Source of the DNA: Streptosporangium amethystogenes
GTDB taxonomy: Bacteria > Actinomycetota > Actinomycetes > Streptosporangiales > Streptosporangiaceae
Reading direction: 5' to 3'
Assembly: GCF_000721075.1 (NCBI RefSeq)
Contig: NZ_JOEQ01000019.1
Location: 62,001 to 126,000 of the forward strand
Length of the DNA: 64,000 nucleotides
Under the pieces are notes generated by a model that saw only the letters and a program-made list of their open reading frames with translations, did not search any database and was not told where the DNA came from. Shown piece after piece: positions 7,801 through 15,855 of this stretch. The number at the start of each line of letters is the position of its first letter. The stretch's first letter is position 1. The position numbers and the translations under genes were made by a program.

Positions 7801-9572
7801 TCCGGTCCGGGGTGACGGCGGGCCGGCCGCTGTCGGGGACGGCCGTGCGCGCGCTCGGCGACTCAACCGCGCTGCGGGTCGCCGTACGGCGGCTGCGCGC
7901 GCTGGGCTGTGCCGTCGAGACAGGGAACGAGCCGCCGCCGGACGGGGCCCCCGCGGGGTGGCTGGGCGTCACCCGCCTTCCGTTCACGGTGCTGGACGGT
8001 GCGCTGCCCGAGTGCCGGATCGGCTGGTCAGGGCCCGTGGCCGTGCCCATGGCCGGCGAACACGACGTGCAGGCCGCCTGCGGGATCATGCAGGTCCACG
8101 GGCGGGCCGTCGGTGGGCCACGACCGCTGCGGGTGGACTACGCCTCGGTGTGCGCCGGGGTGCTCGCGGTCCAGGCGGTCAGCGCGGGTGTGCTGGCCCT
8201 GCTGCGCGGCGGGCCGGCACTGGCGGCGGCCACTTCGGCCGCCCAGGCGGCACTGCTGGCTCTCACCCAGTACGTCGCCGCGGCCACCGCCGAGCCCGGT
8301 CTCGGCTCACCCGGTCCGGTCGGGGCAGCCGGGTACGGTGCGCCGCTCTTCCGCTCGGCGGACGGTGTGCGCTTCGAGATCGAGACGCTCGACGCCGAGG
8401 ACTGGCGGCGCTTCTGGACGGAACTGGGTGTCGCCCCCGCCGCGGTCGCGACGGGCTGGCCGGCGTTCCAGCAGCGCTTCGCCACCGCGACGTGCTCGCT
8501 GCCCACCGCGCTCGGGACGGCGGTGGCCGCGCTGGACTACCGGGCCGTGCGAGTCGTGGCCGAACGCAGCGGCGTCAGCGTGCTGCCGGTGCGGGCCGCC
8601 GACGCCCCCGGCCTTCTTCCCCCCGCCCCGGTGTCGCCGTGGCGGCTGCGCGGGCAGGTGGTCACCGACCCGGCATCCGCCCTTCCGCCACTCGGCCCGC
8701 ACGACCACGCCCCGCTGGCAGGGCTGCGGGTCGTGGAGGCCACCAGCAGGGTGCAGGGCCCGCTCTCGGGGCACCTGCTCGGCCTGCTCGGCGCCGAGGT
8801 CGTCCGGCTCGAACCGCCAGGAGGTGATCCCATGCGGGGAGTTCCGCCCATGGCGGGAGAGTGCTCGGCCAGGTTCCAGGCACTGAACCGGGGAAAGCGG
8901 GTGGTCGAGGCCGATCTGAAGTCCGTGCCCGGCCGTCGTGCCGTCCTGCGGCTCATCGCCGCCGCGGACGTGTTCCTGCACAACTGGCCGCCGGGCCGCG
9001 CGGTCCGGCTCGGCCTGGACCACGAGGCCCTCGCCGCCGTGCGGCCCTGTCTGGTTCACGCGCACGCGGGGGGTTGGGCGGATCTCCTGCCCGACCCCCA
9101 GCCGTTGGCCACCGACTACCTGGTGCAGGCGTACTGCGGAGTGGCGGCCCTGGTCGGTGGCCCCGGCGAGCCGCCCGCACCGTCCCTGCTGACCCTCACC
9201 GATGTGCTGGGCGGGCTCATCAGCGCGGAGGGGATAGTCGCCGCGCTGCTGGCCCGCTCCCGCACCGGCGCGGGGGTACGCGCGGAGACGGCCCTGGTCG
9301 ACGCGGCCCGACTCATCCGCGACGCCGCCGTCCCGCACGGTAGGGGGGATGCCACGCGCACCGGCGCCGGGATCGGCGCCGCGTCCGCCTGCTCACCCGC
9401 CCGGTGGCCGGGGAGGACCGGCGCCGTCACCGTGGTGACCGATCTGGCCGAGATGGCCGCCGACCCCGCGTTCTCGACCGCGCTCGACATCGGCGGCGAG
9501 GCCGTCTACAGCCGCGCGCCGTGGACATTCGTCCCGGCCACCGCGCCCCTTTGGTTGGAGAACGCCCGATGA
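7791..9572 (+). CDS. Type III (CaiB/BaiF/Frc) CoA-transferase, two-domain form
   Basis: A 593-residue protein. Residues from about 305 onward match the CaiB/BaiF fold: PLAGLRVVEAT, GPLSGHLLGLLGAEVVRLEPPGGD, FQALNRGKR, DVFLHNWPPG, and ATDYLVQAYCG with the Asp that forms the acyl anhydride with the carboxylate. The N-terminal 300 residues look like a diverged half of the same family, so this is probably a fused or pseudo-dimeric enzyme. It moves CoA between acyl groups. The GTG start at 7791 overlaps the ligase upstream, and the stop overlaps the next ligase (ATGA). Lying between two ligases, it may pass CoA to a second acid. Confidence 0.82.
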   Translation: MDVVRSGVTAGRPLSGTAVRALGDSTALRVAVRRLRALGCAVETGNEPPPDGAPAGWLGVTRLPFTVLDGALPECRIGWSGPVAVPMAGEHDVQAACGIMQVHGRAVGGPRPLRVDYASVCAGVLAVQAVSAGVLALLRGGPALAAATSAAQAALLALTQYVAAATAEPGLGSPGPVGAAGYGAPLFRSADGVRFEIETLDAEDWRRFWTELGVAPAAVATGWPAFQQRFATATCSLPTALGTAVAALDYRAVRVVAERSGVSVLPVRAADAPGLLPPAPVSPWRLRGQVVTDPASALPPLGPHDHAPLAGLRVVEATSRVQGPLSGHLLGLLGAEVVRLEPPGGDPMRGVPPMAGECSARFQALNRGKRVVEADLKSVPGRRAVLRLIAAADVFLHNWPPGRAVRLGLDHEALAAVRPCLVHAHAGGWADLLPDPQPLATDYLVQAYCGVAALVGGPGEPPAPSLLTLTDVLGGLISAEGIVAALLARSRTGAGVRAETALVDAARLIRDAAVPHGRGDATRTGAGIGAASACSPARWPGRTGAVTVVTDLAEMAADPAFSTALDIGGEAVYSRAPWTFVPATAPLWLENAR

Positions 9573-11242
9573 GACCCGTCAATGCGCCGCCCTGGACCTC
9601 CGCCAACGGCATCGTCCTGGCCGATCGTGTTCCCGGACGGCTGCGCGCGGAGTGGACCGCGCGTGGACTGTGCCCCGGCCGGGATCTGTACACCCTGTTC
9701 GGGGAACATGTCCGGATGGCACCCGGCCGCCCCGCGGTCATCGACGAGGCGGGCGCCCTCGACTACGCCACGCTGGACATCCGGGTCCGCCGCGCCGCCG
9801 CCGCCCTGTCCGGGGCGGGCTGGGGGGCGGCTGACATCATCGGCGTCCTGCTGCCCAACGGACGCGACGCGGTGGTGGCCGAACTCGCGGTCGCGGCGAT
9901 CGGCGCGGTGGCATTGCCCATTCCCGACGCCCGGGGGCTTCGCGACGTCGTCGCCCTGCTGGCCAGATCTCGGGCCGGAGCCCTCATCACCGTCCCGGCC
10001 ATGGTCGAGGCGACCCGCGACCGGCGGTGTGAGATGCCGCACCTTCGCGAACTGTGGACGTTCGGCCGGCCCGTGACGGGGGCACGCGGCCTGGACCGTC
10101 CCGGAGGGAACGAGGTCCGGCGCTGGCGTCCCACCCGTCTCGACCCGGAGGCGCCCGCACGCATCCTGGTCTCCTCGGGCTCGGAGGCCGAGCCCAAGAT
10201 GGTCGCCTACTCGCACAACGCGATGGCGGGCGGGCGGGGCAACTACCTGGCGGCGCTGCGGTTCGGCCCGGAGCCGATGCGTAATCTGCTGCTGGTCTCC
10301 CTGGCGTCCTCGTTCGGGTCCTGCGGGACCTCGGTGACCCTGGCCAGGCACGGCGGCACCCTCGTGTTGCTGTCCCGCTACGACCCCGCCGCCGCGTTGC
10401 GCGCGATCGAGCGGCACCGTCCCACCCACGTGCTCGGCGTACCCACGATGCTGCGCCGCATGGCCGATCTCGACGGTCACGCCGACGCGGACCTGTCGTC
10501 CCTGCGGGCCGTGATCGCCAGCGGGGCGCCGTTGCATCAGGAGGCGTGGGACGCCTGCGTACGGCGGTTCGACCGGCCCGTCGTCAACGTGTACGGGTCC
10601 ACCGACGGTGTCAACTGCCACACGGGCGGCGACCCCGGTCGGTGGCGTCCCGGGCTGGCCGGTAGCCCCGACCCCGACGTGACCGAGGTGACCGTCCGGG
10701 ACCACGAAGGGCGACCGGTGGCCGCCGGGGAAACCGGGGAGATCTGGGCGCTGGGACCGATGAGCCCGCTGTGCCACGTGGCGGCACCCGAACTGGACGA
10801 CCGCTATCGGGCCGCGGGCGGGTGGGTACGCACCGGCGACCTGGGCCGGTTGGAGACCGACGGCACGCTGTGGGTCGTCGGCCGGATCCGGCGCGTGGTG
10901 GTCAGGGGCGGGCTCAACATCTCTCCGCTCGAAGTGGAACGCGAGCTCGGCACCCACCCCGATGTAGCGGACGTGTGCTGCGTGCCGGTCCCAGACCCGG
11001 ACCTGGGCGAGCGCCTGTGCGCGTGTGTGGCCCCGAAGAACGGCATCCCGCCGCCGTCCCCGGCCGTACTGACCGCCTACCTGCGCGACGAGCGCGGGCT
11101 GGAGCCGCGCAAACTGCCCGAACGGTTCGTGGTGCTGCCCGAACTGCCGCTCGGTCCGACCGGCAAGGTCTGCGCCGCCACCCTCGCCCGTATCGCGGCC
11201 GAGTCCGCCGTCTCCGGCTCTCTCACACCGACCGAGGAGTAG
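9569..11242 (+). CDS. AMP-dependent acyl-CoA synthetase/ligase (second)
   Basis: A 557-residue adenylate-forming enzyme. The phosphate-binding A3 loop reads SSGSEAEPKMVAYSH near residue 207, so the usual Thr-Gly of SGTTGxPK is replaced by Glu-Ala. A5 is VYGSTDG near 346, A7 is GGWVRTGDLGRL near 420, A8 is GRIRRVVVRGGLNISPLEVE near 440, and the catalytic lysine is in LGPTGKVCA near 530. A8 and A10 are better conserved than in the first ligase, so this one is probably active. I chose the ATG at 9569 because it overlaps the upstream stop, although the frame is open to 9404. Five bases separate it from the methyltransferase gene. Substrate unknown. Confidence 0.87.
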   Translation: MRPVNAPPWTSANGIVLADRVPGRLRAEWTARGLCPGRDLYTLFGEHVRMAPGRPAVIDEAGALDYATLDIRVRRAAAALSGAGWGAADIIGVLLPNGRDAVVAELAVAAIGAVALPIPDARGLRDVVALLARSRAGALITVPAMVEATRDRRCEMPHLRELWTFGRPVTGARGLDRPGGNEVRRWRPTRLDPEAPARILVSSGSEAEPKMVAYSHNAMAGGRGNYLAALRFGPEPMRNLLLVSLASSFGSCGTSVTLARHGGTLVLLSRYDPAAALRAIERHRPTHVLGVPTMLRRMADLDGHADADLSSLRAVIASGAPLHQEAWDACVRRFDRPVVNVYGSTDGVNCHTGGDPGRWRPGLAGSPDPDVTEVTVRDHEGRPVAAGETGEIWALGPMSPLCHVAAPELDDRYRAAGGWVRTGDLGRLETDGTLWVVGRIRRVVVRGGLNISPLEVERELGTHPDVADVCCVPVPDPDLGERLCACVAPKNGIPPPSPAVLTAYLRDERGLEPRKLPERFVVLPELPLGPTGKVCAATLARIAAESAVSGSLTPTEE

Positions 11243-11247
11243 GACCC

Positions 11248-12072
11248 ATGCATCCAACCGTCACCGCCGCCGGGACGAGCGCGTCGCGCTACGTCTTCGA
11301 CAATCACGGTGAGCACGCCCTCGACCAGCACAGCTGCCTGGCCCGCGCCTACGACCCGATGACCACGGACCGCCTCGCCCAGGCCGGGGTCGCTCCGGGG
11401 TGGCGGTGTCTGGAGGTGGGGGCGGGCGGGGGCAGCGTGGCGGTGTGGCTGGCTCGGCGGGTGAGTCCCACCGGGAGCGTGGTGGCCACCGACATCAAGC
11501 CCGAGCGCATCCCCGCCGTTCCCGGCCTTGAGATCCTGCGCCACGACATCGTGCGCGACCCGCTGCCCGAAGCCGAGTTCGACCTCGTACACGCCAGGCT
11601 GGTGCTGCTGCACCTGCCGGAACGCCTCGCCGTGCTGGACCGCCTGGTACGCGCGCTGAAACCCGGCGGCATGCTCCAACTCGACGAGTTCGACATCACC
11701 TACGGCCCCGCGCTGCTGATGCCCGATCCTGCCGCGCGGCAGCTCTACGAGATGTTCATGGAGGCCAAGATCCGCCTGATGACCCGCGCGGGCGCCGATG
11801 TGGCGTGGGGGCGTCACGCCGCTGCCGCGATGTACCGTGCCGGCCTGGTCGACATCGACCCGCTGCCGCGGCTGGAGCTGTGGCACTCGGATTCCCCGGG
11901 GGTGCACCTTGTCGCCCACCACACCCGGCACCTGCGTGATCAGTTCGTCCAGGAGGGGATGACCGACCGGCAACTCGCCGATGTGCGCGTCCTGCTGGCC
12001 GACCCCGGCTTCCGGGCCAGTTCGTGCGTGATCTACTCGGTGCAGGGCCGCCGCCCGGTAGAAGCCCGATGA
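11248..12072 (+). CDS. Class I SAM-dependent methyltransferase
   Basis: A 274-residue soluble methyltransferase with a Rossmann core: motif I LEVGAGGGSVAVWLA near residue 54, an acidic motif ATDIKPE near 82, HDIVRDPLPEAEFDLVHARLVLLHLP for motifs II/III, and LVRALKPGGMLQLDEFD near 136. It resembles ubiquinone/natural-product type O-, N- or C-methyltransferases; the acceptor cannot be read from sequence. AGTAGGACCC gives a weak ribosome site before the ATG at 11248. The stop overlaps the next start (ATGA), tying it to the operon. Confidence 0.87.
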   Translation: MHPTVTAAGTSASRYVFDNHGEHALDQHSCLARAYDPMTTDRLAQAGVAPGWRCLEVGAGGGSVAVWLARRVSPTGSVVATDIKPERIPAVPGLEILRHDIVRDPLPEAEFDLVHARLVLLHLPERLAVLDRLVRALKPGGMLQLDEFDITYGPALLMPDPAARQLYEMFMEAKIRLMTRAGADVAWGRHAAAAMYRAGLVDIDPLPRLELWHSDSPGVHLVAHHTRHLRDQFVQEGMTDRQLADVRVLLADPGFRASSCVIYSVQGRRPVEAR

Positions 12073-12512
12073 AGCCGCGCGTCAACGTGCACACCACGGC
12101 ACCGTATGTCCATTCCGTCATGACGGTCTTCGACGCGGCAGCGTGCGAGGGCCTGGAGCCGGCCCTCGCCGAACTCGTGCGGGTGCGCGCATCACAGCTC
12201 AACGGCTGCGTGTTCTGCCTTGGCTTGCACACCCGGGCCGCCCTGGACGCGGGAGAGGACCCGCGTCGTCTGGACGCCCTGCCGGTCTGGCGTGAGAGCC
12301 CACTGTTCACCGAAGCCGAACGCGCGGCCCTGGCACTGACCGAGTCCGTGACCCTGATCGCGGAAAAGGGCGTTCCGGACGAGGTCCTCGACGCGGCCGC
12401 CGAGCAGTTCGACGACACCGAACTGGTCCATCTGCTGTGGACGATCGCTGCGATCAACGCCTGGAACCGGATAGGCGTCGCCACCGCCGCGGGTGGAGTG
12501 ACGCTCCGCTGA
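12069..12512 (+). CDS. AhpD-like / carboxymuconolactone decarboxylase-family protein
   Basis: A 147-residue all-helical protein of the CMD/AhpD superfamily. The core motif ELVRVRASQLNGCVFCLGLH near residues 36-55 holds the CxxC pair and downstream His typical of AhpD alkylhydroperoxidase members, which reduce peroxides through that disulfide; other members decarboxylate lactones. The Cys pair favours a redox or peroxide-protection role. It is the last gene of the compact operon, and 176 bp separate it from the former start of the ABC exporter gene. Confidence 0.85.
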   Translation: MKPRVNVHTTAPYVHSVMTVFDAAACEGLEPALAELVRVRASQLNGCVFCLGLHTRAALDAGEDPRRLDALPVWRESPLFTEAERAALALTESVTLIAEKGVPDEVLDAAAEQFDDTELVHLLWTIAAINAWNRIGVATAAGGVTLR

Positions 12513-12688
12513 GCCCGGCCCCAACCGGCGGCATGGCCTTTCAGCCGGTGATGTTTCCGGCCGCCACCGCACCCGGGCGAAGGCCCCGGTACGTCTCTAC
12601 CAGGGTGGACTTTCGGCCGATGCCGGACGTCGACGATCAGCCGGTCGGCCGATCCGGGAGAGAGGGCGGACAGGCCAGGGTCGGAGGC

Positions 12689-12856
12689 ATGAGTGAATTC
12701 GTGCTTTCCGGCCACCGCCTGGTCAAGCGGTTCGGGCCGGCCGTCGCTCTGGCGGGGGTGGATGTCGGGATCGGCCGTGCGGAGACTTTGGCGATCATGG
12801 GGCCGAGCGGATCGGGGAAGCCCGTTCTAGGATTGTTACACTTCTTATCAGTCTGA
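12689..12856 (+). pseudogene. ABC transporter ATPase, N-terminal fragment cut by the integrated element
   Basis: ATG 12689 follows TCGGAGGC. The first 44 residues are the start of an exporter ATPase: RLVKRFG, ALAGVDVGI, then Walker A GPSGSGK. After the Lys codon (12818-12820) the sequence switches to element DNA, reads PVLGLLHFLSV and stops at 12854-12856. The missing part resumes as [11 protein letters not shown] at 27,926. Joining the halves restores GPSGSGKSTLL exactly. The fragment has no signature or Walker B motif and cannot work. Confidence 0.93.
12796..12850 (+). other. attL of the integrated element
   Basis: The junction is chromosome GGATCGGGG, then AA (12818-12819), then element DNA GCCCGTTCTAGG. 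The right junction has element GGGTGGGC, AA (27926-27927), then chromosome ATCCACTC. Rejoined element ends give an attP whose arms are inverted copies: GGGC-AA-GCCC at the centre and CACTTCTT 20 bases out on each side, at 12839-12846 here and as AAGAAGTG at 27899-27906 on the right. This is the shape expected for a large serine integrase site. The AA core is inferred from this symmetry. Confidence 0.85.
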
Positions 12857-13204
12857 GAGAACCGGTCCAGTCGGCAGAATGCCGCACATGCTTTACCTAG
12901 CTTGACCGCCTCGTCCTGGTCGCTCTGTCTGCTTCGACTTACCGCGAAGCGGGAACGGCTGGGAGCGGAACATTGCGGCACCATGCACAGGTGTCCCACA
13001 CTTCCCCCTCACCCCCATAGCTGCCGACACCGGGACTGCGACCGGGTTCCGTCAAGTTCGGCTTCGTGTGTACCTTGCCCGGTGACCTTCCGGCCAAGCT
13101 GGTTGCCCTGCCGGTACAGCCGTGCTTGACGGGTTCCGGGAGCCCCGGACAATTGGGCGGCGGGGTCACCCACCTGCACGCGCTACGCGCACAGATGAAA
13201 CGAA
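12857..13204. other. Left end of element, no gene recognised
   Basis: About 350 bp between the attL arm and the terminator of the DUF397 gene. Short open frames here have no ribosome site and unconvincing composition. I see no RNA gene or repeat. Confidence 0.5.
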
Positions 13205-13232
13205 GAGAGCCCCCGTCATAGCGAGGGCTCTC
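13205..13232 (-). terminator. Stem-loop terminator after the DUF397 gene
   Basis: GAGAGCCC (13205-13212) pairs perfectly with GGGCTCTC (13225-13232) across a 12-base loop, about 50 bp beyond the DUF397 stop on the minus strand. No long T-run follows, as is common in actinomycetes. Confidence 0.55.
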
Positions 13233-13280
13233 GGGTCTGGCGGCTAGTCAGACAGAGGCGGGTGGAGAGTCAGCAGGACG

Positions 13281-13511
13281 TCAGGCGTCGAACTCGCCAC
13301 TCTTGACGCCGCTTAGAAACGCTGACCACTCGCCGGGGGTGAAAACCAGCGCTGGGCCGGTTGGGTTCTTGCTGTCCCTGACTCCGATGATGCCGGGCAG
13401 GTTCGACGCGACCTCGACACAGTTGCCGCCGTTGTTGCTATAGCTGCTCTTACGCCACAGGAAGAGAGACAGGTCGGTCTCCATCCCTGCGCCGTTGCCG
13501 TTCACGATCAT
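13281..13511 (-). CDS. DUF397-domain protein
   Basis: A 76-residue protein with the whole DUF397 signature: WRKSSYSNNGGNCVEVA near residues 19-35, VRDSKNPTGPALVFTPGEW near 44-62, and a FLSGVKSG tail. These small proteins are nearly always encoded next to an XRE/DUF5753 regulator and appear to act as its antagonist or partner; that role is from family knowledge. The ATG at 13511 overlaps the stop of the regulator gene (TGATG); a GTG one codon earlier is also possible. Confidence 0.93.
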   Translation of the reverse strand: MIVNGNGAGMETDLSLFLWRKSSYSNNGGNCVEVASNLPGIIGVRDSKNPTGPALVFTPGEWSAFLSGVKSGEFDA

Positions 13512-14374
13512 CACGCTTCCTTTGCCGCCTGAGCGAGTAGGCTCCGGGTCTGGTCCGGATCGAGGGCCTTCGCTCGCAGGTGGTTGAACAACAGGTTATA
13601 CCGATCAACCGCTGTCGGTTCCTCCAGATAAAGGCTACCTACTTGGTTCTCCAGGTAGATGACATCAGGGTCTGGCGCCTGGGGAAATCCCAGGATGACG
13701 AATCCGCCGTCCATCGCTGGGTGTGGTCCTGCGGCGAATGGAAGAACTTGCAGGGTGACGTTCGGTCGTTCCGACGTTTCTACCAAGTGGCGAAGCTGGG
13801 CCTGCATGGTCGTCTGGCCGCCGACGGGGCGACGGATGACGGCCTCGTTCATGATCGCCCATAGTTTCAGCGGATTGGAGCCGGTGATCCTCGCTTGTCT
13901 GGCTTGGCGAAAGTCGATTTTTCGGTCGATTTCTTCGGGGCTGGCTGCCATGGGTGCGGTGCTGATGTAGCCCCGGTAGTAGTCGGGCGTCTGGAGCAAG
14001 CCAGGCACGAGTTCGGTGTCGTAGCTGCGTAGCTCGGCTGCTTCGGCCTCCAAGCCGACGAAAACCTGAAACCACTCCGGGATCACATCGCCGAAGGAAT
14101 GCCACCAACCGCGCTGCCGGGCCTGACGGGCGAGAATCAGCAGCTCGTCACGAGCGGCGCCATGCACGTTGTAGACGTCGAGAAGTGCGCGGAGATCGAT
14201 CGCGCGGATTCCGCGACGGCCCGTCTCGATGCGACTTACCCAAGATGGATCGAGTTCCAGTCTCTCGGCGACCGCTTCGGCGGTCAGTCCGGCCTCTTTG
14301 CGGATACGGCGGAGTTCGCTGGCAAGCCGTCTGCGCCTCACTGTGGGACTGCTCCCGATGGTCAACGCGGTCAC
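13511..14374 (-). CDS. XRE-type helix-turn-helix regulator with DUF5753 domain
   Basis: About 287 residues. The N-terminal HTH (RRRRLASELRRIRKEAGLTAEAVAERLELDPSWVSRIETGRR, given here as its span, roughly residues 10-50) is of the XRE/Cro class. The rest is DUF5753, marked by VPGLLQTPDYYRGY and LQVLPFAAGPHPAMDGGFVILGFP. Such regulators pair with DUF397 proteins and control development or secondary metabolism. The start is uncertain: GTG 14374 has AAGAG just upstream, TTG 14362 has better spacing, and the frame is open to ATG 14455. A 19 bp perfect palindrome lies upstream at 14447-14465 and is a likely autoregulatory operator. Confidence 0.9.
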   Translation of the reverse strand: MTALTIGSSPTVRRRRLASELRRIRKEAGLTAEAVAERLELDPSWVSRIETGRRGIRAIDLRALLDVYNVHGAARDELLILARQARQRGWWHSFGDVIPEWFQVFVGLEAEAAELRSYDTELVPGLLQTPDYYRGYISTAPMAASPEEIDRKIDFRQARQARITGSNPLKLWAIMNEAVIRRPVGGQTTMQAQLRHLVETSERPNVTLQVLPFAAGPHPAMDGGFVILGFPQAPDPDVIYLENQVGSLYLEEPTAVDRYNLLFNHLRAKALDPDQTRSLLAQAAKEA

Positions 14375-14446
14375 CTCTTCTCGGAAGACGGTTCGACCTG
14401 TTGAGAGTCCCGCACGAGGACAAACACAGGCAAACCGGAAACCTGC

Positions 14447-14465
14447 AATTGGCATCTTGCCAATT
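14447..14465. promoter_or_regulatory. 19 bp perfect palindrome, candidate operator
   Basis: AATTGGCATCTTGCCAATT has two perfect 8-base arms about a 3-base centre, in the AT-rich gap between the minus-strand XRE regulator and the plus-strand genes starting near 14,5xx. The adjoining TTATAG on the plus strand (TATAA read on minus) is -10-like. A dimeric regulator, most simply the adjacent XRE protein, probably binds here. Confidence 0.55.
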
Positions 14466-14554
14466 TATAGATGCTACCTGCACCATGGTAACGGCAAGGG
14501 GGCATGACTGGTCGTAGTTCGCCCAGGTCTGACGCTGGGCAGAAAGGGCGGAAG

Positions 14555-14821
14555 ATGGCAGCGGGTATGCAACAGGAACAGCAGTTCATTCACCTGGTGC
14601 GCTTGGCATGGGAGTTACGCATGCTGGGCCTGAGCGCGATGGTCGATCTCCCGAGAGGTGAGGAACCCGCCTTACTGGTCCCAAGGGCAAGGGGGCCGTT
14701 GAAGATCAGGGCGTCGATGCATGACGCTAGCTGGTTCTTCACCTGGGGCCGGAGCCGGTCTCAGCGCGTGCAGGCGCTTGACGCTGACGCGCCTGAGTGT
14801 ATCTGGAAGGTGACGCAGTGA
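14555..14821 (+). CDS. Small conserved-type protein beside the ATPase, 88 aa
   Basis: A hypothetical cytoplasmic protein beginning MAAGMQQEQQFIHLVRLAWELR, shown here as its first stretch; the middle carries LSAMVDLPRGEEPALLVPR and the end FFTWGRSRSQRVQALDADA. Proteins of this look sit in actinomycete XRE/DUF397/ATPase loci; I know no function. GGGCGGAAG precedes ATG 14555; an in-frame ATG at 14504 is an alternative. The stop overlaps the GTG of the ATPase gene, so the pair is translationally coupled. Confidence 0.7.
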   Translation: MAAGMQQEQQFIHLVRLAWELRMLGLSAMVDLPRGEEPALLVPRARGPLKIRASMHDASWFFTWGRSRSQRVQALDADAPECIWKVTQ

Positions 14822-15285
14822 GAGCGTCGGAGGGCTCCGGTGCGAGCGTGCTACGCCGGATAGGGTTTACAAAGTTCCCAGGCGAAGAACTCTCGGTACC
14901 GACAGCGCGGGCATGGGCGCGGAACCTGCTCGTGGGACGGATCAAGACTGTGGTACTGGACGATGTCCTGTTACTGGTGAGCGAAGTGGTCACTAACTCG
15001 GTGATTCATTCGGACTCCGGGCGCAAGACAGACGGGCTGGTGACGGTGTACGTGGCCTGCGCTCCGGGAGTGATCCACGTGGAGGTGACCGACGACGGGT
15101 CAGCCACGAGTGAACCGGCCTTGCGTATGCCTGGGGCGGACAGCGACGGCGGGCGGGGCCTGTGGCTGGTGGATCTGCTCGCAACCTCATGGGGAGTTCA
15201 TCACGACGATGAAGCGGGCGGGGCGGTCTGGTTCCAACTCGCCTGCGACGTGCTCCCCTCACGACCAGATCGATCCTGGATGTGA
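14818..15285 (+). CDS. Anti-sigma-factor-type ATP-binding protein (HATPase_c / RsbW-like)
   Basis: A 155-residue GHKL ATPase domain with no sensor or transmembrane part. N box: VSEVVTNSVIHS near residue 58; G1: VEVTDDGSA near 90; G2: GGRGLWLVDLLA near 111. This is the single-domain RsbW/SpoIIAB-like form common in actinomycetes, where it works with XRE/DUF5753-DUF397 pairs or as an anti-sigma kinase. It starts at a GTG overlapping the upstream stop. It completes the regulator triad at the left of the element. Confidence 0.85.
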   Translation: MRASEGSGASVLRRIGFTKFPGEELSVPTARAWARNLLVGRIKTVVLDDVLLLVSEVVTNSVIHSDSGRKTDGLVTVYVACAPGVIHVEVTDDGSATSEPALRMPGADSDGGRGLWLVDLLATSWGVHHDDEAGGAVWFQLACDVLPSRPDRSWM

Positions 15286-15309
15286 TGGCGAGTGGATACG
15301 GTGGCCTGC

Positions 15310-15855
15310 ATGTTCAAGATGCGTCCCGCGACCGCTGACGACATCGCCCCTATCACTGACCTGATCCGGACACGTGCTGCCTGGATGCGTGAACGCGAGA
15401 TCGAAGGCTGGGATGGCTGGCACGAGAACGCCGACATGCTCGCCGGACAGGCAGGCATCTCAGGCATCCCGGTGTGGGCACTGGTGCATACCACTTCCGG
15501 GATCGTGGCCGGAGTGACGAGCGTGTTTGAGAACACGCCATCACTTGGCTGGCCGGATGAAACCGAGCGTGCCGAGTCTGCGCTGTTCTTGGCCACGACC
15601 GTGACCGACCCTGCCTATGCCCACCACAAGCCGGGCAGTTTGATCGCGTGGTGGGCACTACACCAAGCGGCGATTCAGGGTCGATCTTGGGTGAGGCGGG
15701 GCACTGGCCCGTTCCCCGGCCTCGTTGCCTACTACGAGACGCAAGGCTGGCGGGTGGTGCGGACCTTCCAGCAGGATGGCGTAACCGGATACGCGCTGGC
15801 TCGTTGTGCTGAGCTGCAACCCCATCTGCCGTCCCTCGGTATGAGCCTTACCTGA
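15310..15855 (+). CDS. GNAT-family N-acetyltransferase
   Basis: About 181 residues with a GNAT layout: MRPATADDIAPITDLI at the start, central strands WALVHTTSGIVAGVTSV, and a C-terminal GLVAYYETQGWRVVRTF of the kind that closes the fold. The acetyl-CoA loop is not a textbook RGxGxG, so substrate and activity are uncertain. GTG 15292 is an alternative start. The gene converges on the asparagine-synthase-like gene, overlapping it by 8 bases at 15848-15855. Some RiPPs (albusnodin-type lasso peptides) require a tailoring GNAT, so it may act on the neighbouring peptides. Confidence 0.72.
   Translation: MFKMRPATADDIAPITDLIRTRAAWMREREIEGWDGWHENADMLAGQAGISGIPVWALVHTTSGIVAGVTSVFENTPSLGWPDETERAESALFLATTVTDPAYAHHKPGSLIAWWALHQAAIQGRSWVRRGTGPFPGLVAYYETQGWRVVRTFQQDGVTGYALARCAELQPHLPSLGMSLT

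Noticed and set aside
5812..7866. 684-codon minus-strand open frame
   Set aside because: Antisense shadow of the FAD oxidoreductase and ligase genes; Arg/Gly/His-rich product, no ribosome site, typical of high-GC coding DNA.
9506..11257. 583-codon minus-strand open frame
   Set aside because: Shadow of the second ligase; no recognisable domain.
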